64,000 nt of DNA from Aeromonas dhakensis. Lineage in GTDB: Bacteria; Pseudomonadota; Gammaproteobacteria; Enterobacterales; Aeromonadaceae. The translations under genes and the position numbers were made by a program. The notes beneath the pieces are model-generated. The model was not told the DNA's origin. It did no database searches and worked only from the letters and a program-made list of their open reading frames with translations. Position 1 is the stretch's first letter, and the number at the start of each line of letters is the position of its first letter. The stretch spans positions 1-64,000 of the forward strand of contig NZ_CDBH01000025.1 of NCBI RefSeq assembly GCF_000820305.1. The letters are read 5' to 3'. This document shows, piece after piece, positions 10,372-17,684 of the stretch.

Positions 10372-10410
10372 CTAACGGATTAGTACCGCCTTCCATCTAA
10401 TCACTGTTAG
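10372..10410. other. attC-like recombination site (short, candidate)
   Basis: CTAAC-G-GATTAG, a 13-nt loop, then CTAATC-ACT-GTTAG. The outer CTAAC/GTTAG pair plus an inner 6-bp stem separated by unpaired bases mimics the R-box/spacer/L-box layout of attC. The 3' GTTAGAT matches the GTTRRRY core. At 39 bp it is shorter than usual attC sites (about 57 bp and more), so it may be a degenerate site or the attachment point of the array. Confidence 0.45.
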
Positions 10411-10425
10411 ATTCATCTAAATCGG

Positions 10426-11772
10426 ATGCATATGAAAGGACAAGTCGAAAATATATTTCGCAGTATGTTGCCACACTTTGAACTGCTTGAAGGTCACGAC
10501 AGCTATTCAATTAAGCAAGTAAGATTGTGGGGTAAGAAATACTCTTTAACAAAATGGGATGAAAGCAAATATGAAGAGAAGCTAAGAGAAATAATTAGAT
10601 TGTATCCGAGCAATAGCCCTTCATTAGTGGAAGGCTGGTTCTCAAATGCCTTTGCAAAGATACTCGTTTCTGACGATCAAAAAAATTCAATAAAAACTGA
10701 ATCTGAAGAGTTTGTTGATTTTTTAGCTAGGTCAACTAAGAAAAGGAGTGTTTGCATTCCTATTCAAGGAATAGACCTTCGAGTCGAAAAAATAGAATTT
10801 GGTTTCGGAACTTTATACAGAAATGACAAAGGATATTTACCAGAACTGATTGCCGATAGAGACTCGTTATATAGTTACCAGCACGGTATTAATGCTCTTG
10901 AAAATTGCAAATGCTACTTTCAGGTTGATTTAAATACTGATCATGAAAACTCAATCGACTGCGCAAAAAAATTCTCTTTATACCTGTGTTCATTATTGAA
11001 CCTATATGTAGGATCAACTCAATACAGAACCGATTATTATTTCTACCCCTGGCATAAAAGAGATAAGAGAACAGAAGTAGGTCGTAATAGGAAAATTGAA
11101 GTATTCGGATCAGAATCTGGAGATTGCCAAGTATATTATGAATTCTACAAAAACGAAGATTCTTATAGGAAATCTGAATTCTCTATCGAGTTCAACTTGC
11201 TGTCGCCAGGTCATAATGCTTCAGAGAGTATTAACGAGTGTATGGAGTTTATTCGTCCAGATGAAGCAAAAACCACCTACCACCTTGTTAATGAAAACAC
11301 CAGAAACTTGATTCTTCATGAAAAAAACAAAAGCCTCTTGAGTTGCGTACAACAAAAAGGGGAAATTAATAAGAGGCTTCATCAAGCTGTAAGCTGGTTT
11401 GGAAAAGCTGTCAATGCGGATATTCCTGAGGATCAATTTCTGTTTTTTGCAATTTCAATCGAATCACTGTTGGTTGGCGACGAACCTTCTGGTGGGTTTT
11501 CCTCACAAGGTAGTATTAATCAGAAAATTTCTGAACGATCAGCCTTCTTGTTGGGCAATAGTTTTAAAGAAAGAATTGATATTGAGAGAGAGATAAAGAG
11601 AATCTATGGAATACGCAGTAAAATAGTACACACAGGCGCTAAAGCTGATAATTCAGATGTAATAAAAATCGAAAATATAAACAAAGACTTAATATTTAGC
11701 TTTTCACGAAGAAGTTTCACCTCTCAACAAGAGTTCTTAAGATGGTTTAAGGAGAGGCAATATGGTGAGTAA
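10426..11772 (+). CDS. cassette-borne HEPN-domain protein (Apea-like HEPN, putative RNase)
   Basis: 448 aa, strikingly AT-rich compared with its neighbours. The C-terminal region (about residues 315-415) carries SWFGKAV, FLFFAISIESLLVG and IKRIYGIRSKIVHTGAK. This matches the Apea-like HEPN fold, including the R-x4-H motif (R397-SKIV-H402) that forms the metal-independent RNase site in HEPN enzymes. The N-terminal 300 residues are not recognised. The ATG lies 16 bp after the GTTAG core of the site at 10372-10410 and the stop lies one base before CTAAC of the attC at 11774, the compact layout of an integron gene cassette. HEPN proteins are frequent in phage defence and toxin-antitoxin systems; that role here is inferred. 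An in-frame ATG at 10432 is an alternative start. Confidence 0.75.
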   Translation: MHMKGQVENIFRSMLPHFELLEGHDSYSIKQVRLWGKKYSLTKWDESKYEEKLREIIRLYPSNSPSLVEGWFSNAFAKILVSDDQKNSIKTESEEFVDFLARSTKKRSVCIPIQGIDLRVEKIEFGFGTLYRNDKGYLPELIADRDSLYSYQHGINALENCKCYFQVDLNTDHENSIDCAKKFSLYLCSLLNLYVGSTQYRTDYYFYPWHKRDKRTEVGRNRKIEVFGSESGDCQVYYEFYKNEDSYRKSEFSIEFNLLSPGHNASESINECMEFIRPDEAKTTYHLVNENTRNLILHEKNKSLLSCVQQKGEINKRLHQAVSWFGKAVNADIPEDQFLFFAISIESLLVGDEPSGGFSSQGSINQKISERSAFLLGNSFKERIDIEREIKRIYGIRSKIVHTGAKADNSDVIKIENINKDLIFSFSRRSFTSQQEFLRWFKERQYGE

Positions 11773-11773
11773 T

Positions 11774-11830
11774 CTAACAAACGCGTCAACTAGGACGTTC
11801 GTAAACTCACGCCTATTACGCGGGCGTTAG
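11774..11830. other. attC recombination site of cassette 1
   Basis: 57 bp. The 5' arm CTAAC-AAA-CGCGT-CAAC-TAGG pairs with the 3' arm CCTA-TT-ACGCG-GGC-GTTAG. This gives a 5-bp R-box stem, a 3-nt unpaired spacer, a 5-bp L-box stem, a bulge and a further 4-bp stem, which is the folded bottom-strand structure recognised by integron integrases. The 5' R'' box, ATCTAAC, matches RYYYAAC. Confidence 0.85.
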
Positions 11831-11840
11831 TTGTAAATCA

Positions 11841-11896
11841 GGAATCGGGAATCGGGAATCGGGAATCGGGAATCGGGAATCGGGAATCGGGAATCG
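11841..11896 (+). repeat. heptanucleotide tandem repeat (GGAATCG) x 8
   Basis: Eight perfect copies of a 7-bp unit, with a partial unit running into the ATG at 11900. They fill the gap between the attC core and the cassette 2 gene. GGA of the last full unit lies seven bases before the ATG, so the repeat itself may act as the ribosome site. Such arrays are prone to slippage. Confidence 0.95.
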
Positions 11897-11899
11897 GGA

Positions 11900-12349
11900 A
11901 TGAATATTGCGGATATACAAATAATTAAGCAATTGAGCTGGTATTTAACTATACCGTTTTTTACGTGTGCTCTTGCCGCACAAAACTCAGTTGGATTAGC
12001 GGAAACTACTGGTAGCTTTCTATCGCTCATTGAATTTGTCGGAGAGTACTTTATGTGGGTTCTAGGTAGCCTCTTCGGTTTGTTTGTTGTTTGGTTATTC
12101 ATCTTTACTCGGCTAGAACAAGCTACCGACCTTCCGTTGACATTGGTGTTTGCAACATTTTTGTTATCTCTCGCAATGGTAGGCTTTGCTAGTCACCAAA
12201 TAGCATCTAATGGTAGTAACTCATCTATGAACATATATTGGTTTCTGGGCATGGCTTCTCTAGCGTTCAATTTTTACCAAATGCAAAATGTGCCAGAGTC
12301 CACAACTAACAAGTCAAAGCAGCAAGGCCCTTCAGGCGGGACGCGCTAA
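11900..12349 (+). CDS. cassette-borne small membrane protein, function unknown
   Basis: 149 aa. Four hydrophobic segments are visible, near residues 13-28, 47-70, 80-98 and 110-124. The mature ends are polar. The last 16 codons, ending in PSGGTR, are read from the attC site, so the stop lies inside attC as is common for cassette genes. It is AT-richer than the host genes. The frame is open through the heptamer array back to a TAA at 11834-11836, but no start codon exists there, so 11900 is the only plausible start. Family not recognised; the separate attC makes this a cassette distinct from the HEPN gene. Confidence 0.65.
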   Translation: MNIADIQIIKQLSWYLTIPFFTCALAAQNSVGLAETTGSFLSLIEFVGEYFMWVLGSLFGLFVVWLFIFTRLEQATDLPLTLVFATFLLSLAMVGFASHQIASNGSNSSMNIYWFLGMASLAFNFYQMQNVPESTTNKSKQQGPSGGTR

Positions 12350-12374
12350 CGCGCGCCCCTGTTTGAGGCGTCAC
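12306..12374. other. degenerate attC site of cassette 2
   Basis: 69 bp. The 5' arm CTAAC-AAG-TCAAA-GCAG can pair with the 3' arm CTG-TTTGA-GGC-GTCAC: the L box is perfect, but the 3' R box has become GTCAC instead of GTTAG. This site is therefore probably inactive, which would fix the right end of the array. Confidence 0.7.
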
Positions 12375-12375
12375 A

Positions 12376-13310
12376 TATTGGGACACCCACGAGCACATAT
12401 TGGGACACCCACCGTTCTGAGTGCCGCGTAGCGGCCAACAGAGCAGAAAACTACCAACCCAGTCGCAGTCGGGCACGGTATTGGTTCCCCCTCTGATTCG
12501 CCGAGGTGAAGCCATCAGGCCAGGTCGCGAGACAGGGATGTCGAGCGAGGGGCGGCGGGCCATGGGCCAAATCGGATCAGGGCGAGCACGGCTCGACCCC
12601 GAGTTGGCGCGAGAACAAGGATGTTCGAAGCGGGCTTTGGCCGAAGCCATGGCACCAAATTGGGACACCCACCATTTTGAGCGCCGCGTAGCGAGCCCAC
12701 TTAGCCGCCGTCGGGCACGGTATTGGCCCCCCTGCAAGTCGCCAAGGTGAGTTGAACGGGTCAGTAGCGCCGTCAGGGAGGACGGCGCAGCCGCAGGCGG
12801 CACAGGGATGTGCCGTGTGCGGCACAGGGATGTGCCGTGTGCGGCACAGGGATGTGCCGTGTGCGGCACAGGGATGTGCCGTGTGCGGCACAGGGATGTG
12901 CCGTGTGCGGCGGTACGGCCGACCCGATCGACGAGCCGAGGGCATCCGCGCAGCGGACGACTTGCCGGGGTTGGCCTTTCTTTTGGTGACTTTTCTTTGG
13001 CCACGCAAAGAAAAGTCACTCGCCAAAGCCCAAAGGGCTGGCGAAAAACGTCGAGGGTCGAGCCCTCACCCCTCACTCACCCGATGCAATACGCGCGCTG
13101 ATTGCCCCCTCCCCCTATGCGGCAAAGCCGCATCGAGATCCCCGTCGTAGGCCAGGAGCTCGACTGAGTGCCTCCAGGTGGGCTGGCGAAAACCTTCGAG
13201 GGCAGCGCCCTCGCTCACCCGGTGCAATGCGCCGCACTGATTGCCCCCTCCCCTATGCGGCAAAGCCGCATCGAGATCCCCGTCGCAGGCCAGGAGCTCT
13301 ACCGAGCGGC
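12376..13310 (-). repeat. right composite repeat flanking the cassette island
   Basis: It contains TTGGGACACCCACC copies (12378, 12404 and 12660 regions), two blocks with GCCGCGTAGCG...CGGGCACGGTATTGG (near 12424-12487 and 12672-12726), a hairpin GTGACTTTTCTTTGG-CCACG-CAAAGAAAAGTCAC (12986-13019) and two copies of the CAGGAGCTC(G/T)AC block (about 13142 and 13280). The order and orientation mirror the left flank at 9171-9880. Apparent reading frames across it follow repeat periodicity and are not called. Confidence 0.7.
12798..12907. repeat. 22-bp hairpin tandem repeat x 5
   Basis: Five perfect copies of a 22-bp unit. Each holds an inverted repeat GGCACA-GGGA-TGTGCC (6-bp stem, GNRA-like loop) plus a short GTGTGC linker, so transcription of either strand gives five identical hairpins. 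There are no spacers, so it is not a CRISPR array. Each strand also holds phase-shifted open frames, because 22 is not a multiple of 3. Confidence 0.95.
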
Positions 13311-13388
13311 GGCGGCCACACCCCGGTTGGGGATTGTCCCTCCCCTCATCCCAGGCCCCATAATGGCCGCTCATTGGAGGAGGCCTGC

Positions 13389-14015
13389 ATGTTTATCCTT
13401 GAGACCGAGCGCCTGAGGCTGCGCGATATGCGCCTCGAGGACGAGGCGGCCTTCGTGGCCATCACCCAGGACGAGCGCTATCAGCGCTTCTACAGCGAGG
13501 AGGATGGCCGGGCGCAGAAGTACCGGGAGCTGACTCGACAGTTTGTCGAGCAGGCCGGCGAGCGCCCCCGGCGCGCCTATCAGCTGGCGATAGAGCATAA
13601 GGCGACGAATGCCCTGATCGGCACAGTCTGCCTGCGTCTGGAGAGCGATCAGCAGGCCTCGATGGGATGCGGCATGGCGCGCCACAGCCAGGGACGCGGA
13701 CTGATGCAGGAGGCGGCCTCGGCCCTGGCGGGCTTTGGGTTTGCATCGCTCGGGGTACACCGCATCTATGCCGAGACCCTGTCCCTGAACCGGGCTGCCA
13801 TACGGCTCTGCTCATCGCTCGGGATGCGCCAGGAGGCGCACTTTCGCGAGCATCGCTACTTCAAGGGGCAGTGGTGGGACACAGTGGTGTTTGCCCTGCT
13901 GCGAAGCGAATGGTCCCATCAGGGCCGCGCGGCGCCCACAGAGCCGGCCACTTGCGGCTCACCCCATCCCCCAACCGGGCCGACTGATGAGTCGGCCTGG
14001 TCCCCACAGCGATGA
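13389..14015 (+). CDS. GNAT-family N-acetyltransferase (RimJ/RimL type)
   Basis: 208 aa. It opens FILETERLRLRDMRLEDEAAF, typical of the RimJ/RimL branch, and has the acyl-CoA site region GCGMARHSQGRGLMQEAASA, followed by HRIYAETLSLNRAAIRLCSSLGM and FREHRYFKGQWWDTVVFALL. The acceptor is unknown. GGAGGAGG precedes the ATG at 13389. About 30 C-terminal residues rich in Pro, Ala and Gly (after RSEW) extend beyond the usual domain. It is the first host-like gene after the cassette island. Confidence 0.85.
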   Translation: MFILETERLRLRDMRLEDEAAFVAITQDERYQRFYSEEDGRAQKYRELTRQFVEQAGERPRRAYQLAIEHKATNALIGTVCLRLESDQQASMGCGMARHSQGRGLMQEAASALAGFGFASLGVHRIYAETLSLNRAAIRLCSSLGMRQEAHFREHRYFKGQWWDTVVFALLRSEWSHQGRAAPTEPATCGSPHPPTGPTDESAWSPQR

Positions 14016-14036
14016 CCCATACAGGAAGATGACATA

Positions 14037-14855
14037 TTGAGCAACCGACACTTTGACCTCCACGCGTTGAGGTCATCAGCGAGCCGACCAGTGCGCTGGC
14101 TGCTGTGGTCCACCCTGCTGATGATCTGCCCTCTCGCGGGAAAGGCCCAGAGCCAGCCACAGATAGACGCCAATCCGACAGGCTACGCCCTGCTCTATAC
14201 CGGCCCCATCTCGGACCCGGACAGCAACGAGGCGATCGCCGCCGTGGTCAAACAGGCCGGGCTCCCCGTGGTCTATCTCGACAACCTGAGCGATCTCCCG
14301 GCCAAGCTGGCGGGCGCCCGTCTGTTTATCATCGGTGGCACCGAAGATGATGTAGAGCCCCTGGTTCATCGGTTCACCCCCGCCATCGCCGGGGCGCTCA
14401 AACGCTATCTGAGTCAGGGCGGACGCTATCTGGGGATCTGCGGCGGTGCCTTTGTCGCTTCTCTGGGTTGGGCCGACGAGGGCAATTATGTGAAGGCGCT
14501 CGGTTTGGTGCCGGCAGAGTCTGACGACTACGACGGTGACTTCTCCCCCAAGATCCATGACATTCGCTGGCTCGGGGAGGTGCGCCGCATGTACTACCAG
14601 GCCGGCCCTACCTTCGCCCTGCAGCCAGGCACCGAACCGGTGCGTGAACTTGCCTACTTCGACGATGGCCGGATCGCCGCCTTAATCGGCGCCTACGGTA
14701 AAGGAAAAGTGGCCGTCTCCGGCCCCCATCCTGAAGCCCCCGACAGCTGGAAAGCCAATGCGCAGGATGGCGATACCATGGAGTCCAATCTCCACCTGGC
14801 CGTAGGACTGGTGCAGGAGCTCCTCTCCGATCGCCCCGTCCTTACACCTCGCTAG
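14037..14855 (+). CDS. exported BPL_N-domain protein
   Basis: 272 aa. The N-terminal hydrophobic segment (VRWLLWSTLLMICPLAGKAQ) is a signal peptide or anchor. The body resembles the BPL_N domain, related to class I glutamine amidotransferases: YLGICGGAFVAS carries the elbow cysteine and VAVSGPHPEAPD the following histidine-glutamate. The substrate is unknown. TTG at 14037 is the start, with CAGGAAG upstream; a later ATG would cut the signal peptide. It converges with the binding-protein gene at 14864 and lies 21 bp after the acetyltransferase gene. Confidence 0.7.
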   Translation: MSNRHFDLHALRSSASRPVRWLLWSTLLMICPLAGKAQSQPQIDANPTGYALLYTGPISDPDSNEAIAAVVKQAGLPVVYLDNLSDLPAKLAGARLFIIGGTEDDVEPLVHRFTPAIAGALKRYLSQGGRYLGICGGAFVASLGWADEGNYVKALGLVPAESDDYDGDFSPKIHDIRWLGEVRRMYYQAGPTFALQPGTEPVRELAYFDDGRIAALIGAYGKGKVAVSGPHPEAPDSWKANAQDGDTMESNLHLAVGLVQELLSDRPVLTPR

Positions 14856-14863
14856 CGCCGGCA

Positions 14864-15994
14864 TCAGTTCGCCAGATCCCAGGGACACACCTTGGCCAGC
14901 CCCTCTTTGCCACTGCTGGCCAGCGCCTGCTGCACCATCCGCTTGTAGCGATTCTTGATGTGCGCAGGCAGGGCCGGCACCAGCAGGCGTTCGTCAAATT
15001 CAGGCAGGGCCTGCGGCGGCAACACGGCCTGCTCCTCCGGGGTAAGCGGGGGGCGGGCCGCTCCATTGCTGCCGGAAACCGTCGGCGTGCCCATCAACAT
15101 GCGGCTCTGCAGGGGTTCGCTCAACAGGAAATCGATCAGCAGGTAGGCCGCCTTGAGCCTGGCCGGATCATCCCCGACATCCCGCGCAATCGAGAGGGCA
15201 TCAAGGGCATAGATGGCCCCCTCCCTTACCATGGCGATGCGCCACTGCTGACCGTTTTGCCGATTGCACTCCACCAGCTCCAGCCCCCAGGTAGTGGCCA
15301 GGCGCTGATGGCGCAGATCCTCGCACCGATTGGCCTGATTGAACCAGAAGCCCCGGCTCGCCTTGAGCCGCCGGGTCAGTTGCCCTTCCACTTCATTTTG
15401 CAATGGGCTATCGGCCAGCATTTCACCGCTGGCAAAGAGAGCGGGTGACTTGCCAAGGGAGAGCAGTACGGAGAAGAGCAAGGGCTCAAACTGATCGCAG
15501 AAAACCGCAAATTGCCCCTGCCGCGCCGGCTCGGCCAACGCCTGCCAGCTGGTGGGCGGGGTGTTTTCCTGCTTGCTGTCGTAAGCCAGGCTGAACATGG
15601 CATAGGAGAAGGGCACTGAATAGTTGCGCTCCCCCAACTTGTCATACTCGGTATTCTTGAGGGCCGGCCTCACCTCCTGGTAATGGCGCAAACGGCCAAA
15701 GTCGATGGGCAGCAGCAGCTTGAAGAGGGGTTGATGATGCGCCTTGTAGAAGTAGCTGGTCGGCATCACCACGTCGGCACTGCGGGTACGCAGAGCACGA
15801 TAGACGCTGTCAAAGTCGGTGAGCAGTGGCTCGATCCGGGTCACTGTCGCCTCCACCCCCTCGCGCTTGGCGTACTCGGCAAATTGCTGTTCATATCCGG
15901 CGGGCAGATACCCCCACTCCAGCAGCCTGAGCTGCACCGGGGCAGCCAGGGCCGACCCCATACAACAGCAGGCCAACAAGACGAGACTACGCAT
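14864..15994 (-). CDS. orphan PotD-like extracellular solute-binding protein
   Basis: 376 aa periplasmic protein with a signal peptide (MRSLVLLACCCMGSALA). It shows PotD-like features: LRLLEWGYLPAGYEQQF, then ADVVMPTSYFYK and a hinge region ending DALSIARDVGDDPARLKAAYLLIDFLLSE. GGGAG is spaced eight bases from the ATG at 15994. No permease or ATPase gene is adjacent, so it either serves a transporter encoded elsewhere or acts as a sensor. Ligand unknown; polyamine-like is inferred from the family. Confidence 0.7.
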   Translation of the reverse strand: MRSLVLLACCCMGSALAAPVQLRLLEWGYLPAGYEQQFAEYAKREGVEATVTRIEPLLTDFDSVYRALRTRSADVVMPTSYFYKAHHQPLFKLLLPIDFGRLRHYQEVRPALKNTEYDKLGERNYSVPFSYAMFSLAYDSKQENTPPTSWQALAEPARQGQFAVFCDQFEPLLFSVLLSLGKSPALFASGEMLADSPLQNEVEGQLTRRLKASRGFWFNQANRCEDLRHQRLATTWGLELVECNRQNGQQWRIAMVREGAIYALDALSIARDVGDDPARLKAAYLLIDFLLSEPLQSRMLMGTPTVSGSNGAARPPLTPEEQAVLPPQALPEFDERLLVPALPAHIKNRYKRMVQQALASSGKEGLAKVCPWDLAN

Positions 15995-16400
15995 GATCAC
16001 CACTCCCACAACAGGTTCTTCAGGGAGTATAGGCTTCTGTGGAACGGGAAAACGGCAGGCGGCAGGTTGCTGTCAGCAGATGGATATCGCCAAGCAGACC
16101 CGCGCAATGCATTGAACAGGCAGAATGTGTGCAAGCTGCACGGCACCGACGGCATGGTCGGGCTGGGAAATGAAAGGCGGTCTATAGGAAGAGAGGGTCT
16201 GTCACGCTTCGCGGCGCGAGAGTGTGGCGCAAGAGTGCGCTGCGAACTGGCCGCGCCGAGGATCTGCCGTATGGCGATCGACGGCCGGCTTGCACCTTTG
16301 AGCTCGGTAGCCAGAGCTGGGGCATATTCTTGCCAACGACGACAGGGAGGCCCCGGCCTCCCTGTCTGTCTCACATGGGTGTCCGGTTGCCCGGGATCCC
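15995..16400. other. intergenic region with one strong hairpin
   Basis: About 400 bp without a supported gene. Its only clear element is GACAGGGAGGCC-CC-GGCCTCCCTGTC at 16341-16366, a 12-bp stem without a T-tract, located downstream of the exported-protein gene at 16401-16733. Apparent frames here lack ribosome sites. Confidence 0.5.
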
Positions 16401-16733
16401 TTAGCGCTGACGCCCGCTGCCGATACCGAACGGAATGCGGTAGTCGCTGCTCTGCTCACCCAGGCTCACGGTCAGGTTGCCCTGGGTGCGGCTCGGGATC
16501 TGCACCTGCTGGCTGCCCATCAGGTTGGCGTGCACGGAGGCAACCACATCGCCAGACTCGTCACGCACTTCCAGCATGGGGTTGGCCTTGCCTTCGACGG
16601 CAGCGGTGGCATGCCAGTTTACAAACAGCACACCCGGGGCGGCGTTGAAGTCAGCCGGAACGGAAGCCTGGGCAAAACCTGCGGTCATCAGGCCTGCAAC
16701 GGCCAGCATCTTGATTACGTTTTTCATGTTCAT
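16401..16733 (-). CDS. small exported protein, function unknown
   Basis: 110 aa with a clear signal peptide (MKNVIKMLAVAGLMTAGFAQA, cleaved before SVPADF). The mature part of about 88 aa is predicted to be mostly beta strand (GVLFVNWHATAAVEG, MLEVRDESGDVVASV, NLTVSLGEQSSDYRIPFGIG). It contains no cysteine. Starts at 16733 and 16727 are both possible. A periplasmic or outer-membrane role is inferred. I do not recognise the family. Confidence 0.65.
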   Translation of the reverse strand: MNMKNVIKMLAVAGLMTAGFAQASVPADFNAAPGVLFVNWHATAAVEGKANPMLEVRDESGDVVASVHANLMGSQQVQIPSRTQGNLTVSLGEQSSDYRIPFGIGSGRQR

Positions 16734-17014
16734 TCACTCTCTTGGTTTCTATGTCATTGCCTGGGCCGACGGCCCCGAATCAATGCATCCATGCAAGAGG
16801 TTATTCAAATAGTGTGTAGTTCTTTCACCAACATCAGACCTCCTATTTGAAGGTCTCACAGCCTTGAACGACCAGTTATTTGGCCGCTTGGCGTTCCTGC
16901 CTAAGCGTTGAGTGAATATTAAACATCCAGGCTTGCCATTGTTAGCGAGATAAACTGGCCTAGATGTTCAAAAAATCTGAAGTGGCTGTACATCCCGGGT
17001 TCAGCCAATGACGG

Positions 17015-17044
17015 GCAAGAAAAAGGGCAGGATAGCCTGCCCTT
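17015..17044 (-). terminator. Rho-independent terminator downstream of maa
   Basis: Minus-strand AAGGGCAGG-CTAT-CCTGCCCTT followed by a T-rich tail. The remainder of the 16734-17075 interval is AT-rich and holds the promoter region of the exported-protein gene at 16401; nothing else is seen. Confidence 0.75.
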
Positions 17045-17075
17045 GGTGTTGGAAAGTGCGCGCTGGCGGGTACCA

Positions 17076-17681
17076 CTAGCCACCAGCCAGCTCTGCTGCC
17101 GTCATGGGTCGCAGCACCTTGCAGGGGTTGCCGGCCGCCACCACGCCCGCCGGCACATCCTTGGTCACCACTGAGCCAGCGCCGATCACGCTGTTGTCCC
17201 CTATGGTGACGCCGGGGCAGATGACGACGCTGCCACCGATCCAGACGTTGTGGCCGATCCGCACCGGCTTGCCGAACTCCACCCCCTTGATGCGCGGCGC
17301 CACCGCCACCGGGTGAGCGGCCGTGTAGATCTGCACACCAGGCGCCAGCAGCACGTTGTCGCCGATGTGCACCTCGCACACATCGAGGATGGTGCAGTTA
17401 ACGTTGGCGTAGAAGCTCTCGCCCACGAAGATGTTGGCCCCGTAGTCGCAAAAGAAGGGCGGGTTGATGGCGCACTCCTTGCCGCGGCTGCCCAGCAGTT
17501 CATGGAGCAGGGCATCGCGCGCCGGTTTCTCCTGCCAGCTGGTGTTGAAGGTGTGATAGAGCCTGCGGCAGCGCTCGCGCGCTGCTTTGAGCTCGGGGTC
17601 GCCCGCATCATAGGGCTCCCCCGCCACCATCTTCTGCCACTCGGGGCCACGCACCGCCGCCTTCATCATCACCTCGCTCAT
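17076..17681 (-). CDS. maa: maltose/sugar O-acetyltransferase
   Basis: 201 aa cytoplasmic acetyltransferase of the left-handed beta-helix class. The N-terminal Mac domain (WQKMVAGEPYDAGDPELKAARERCRRLYHTFN) is followed by hexapeptide repeats. The catalytic histidine is in IYTAAHPV. The C-terminal half carries WIGGSVVICPGVTIGDNSVIGAGSVV. It acetylates maltose or glucose using acetyl-CoA (family role). It ends 30 bp before its terminator and starts 3 bp after the treC stop, so it is probably the third gene of the treB-treC transcript and may acetylate excess sugar from trehalose use. Confidence 0.85.
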   Translation of the reverse strand: MSEVMMKAAVRGPEWQKMVAGEPYDAGDPELKAARERCRRLYHTFNTSWQEKPARDALLHELLGSRGKECAINPPFFCDYGANIFVGESFYANVNCTILDVCEVHIGDNVLLAPGVQIYTAAHPVAVAPRIKGVEFGKPVRIGHNVWIGGSVVICPGVTIGDNSVIGAGSVVTKDVPAGVVAAGNPCKVLRPMTAAELAGG

Positions 17682-17684
17682 CGC

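Noticed and set aside
11827..12102. 91-aa minus-strand frame with repeated IPDSRFP
   Set aside because: The repeated peptide is the translation of the heptamer array, and the frame is antisense to the cassette 2 gene.
10300..12400. Complete integron
   Set aside because: No integrase gene on either strand of the window, so only attC sites and cassettes can be claimed.
12798..12907. CRISPR array
   Set aside because: Direct repeats are contiguous without spacers and there are no cas genes.
12752..13150. Repetitive frames across the 22-bp repeats on both strands
   Set aside because: Periodic peptides arise because 22-bp units cycle through all frames; no start signals.
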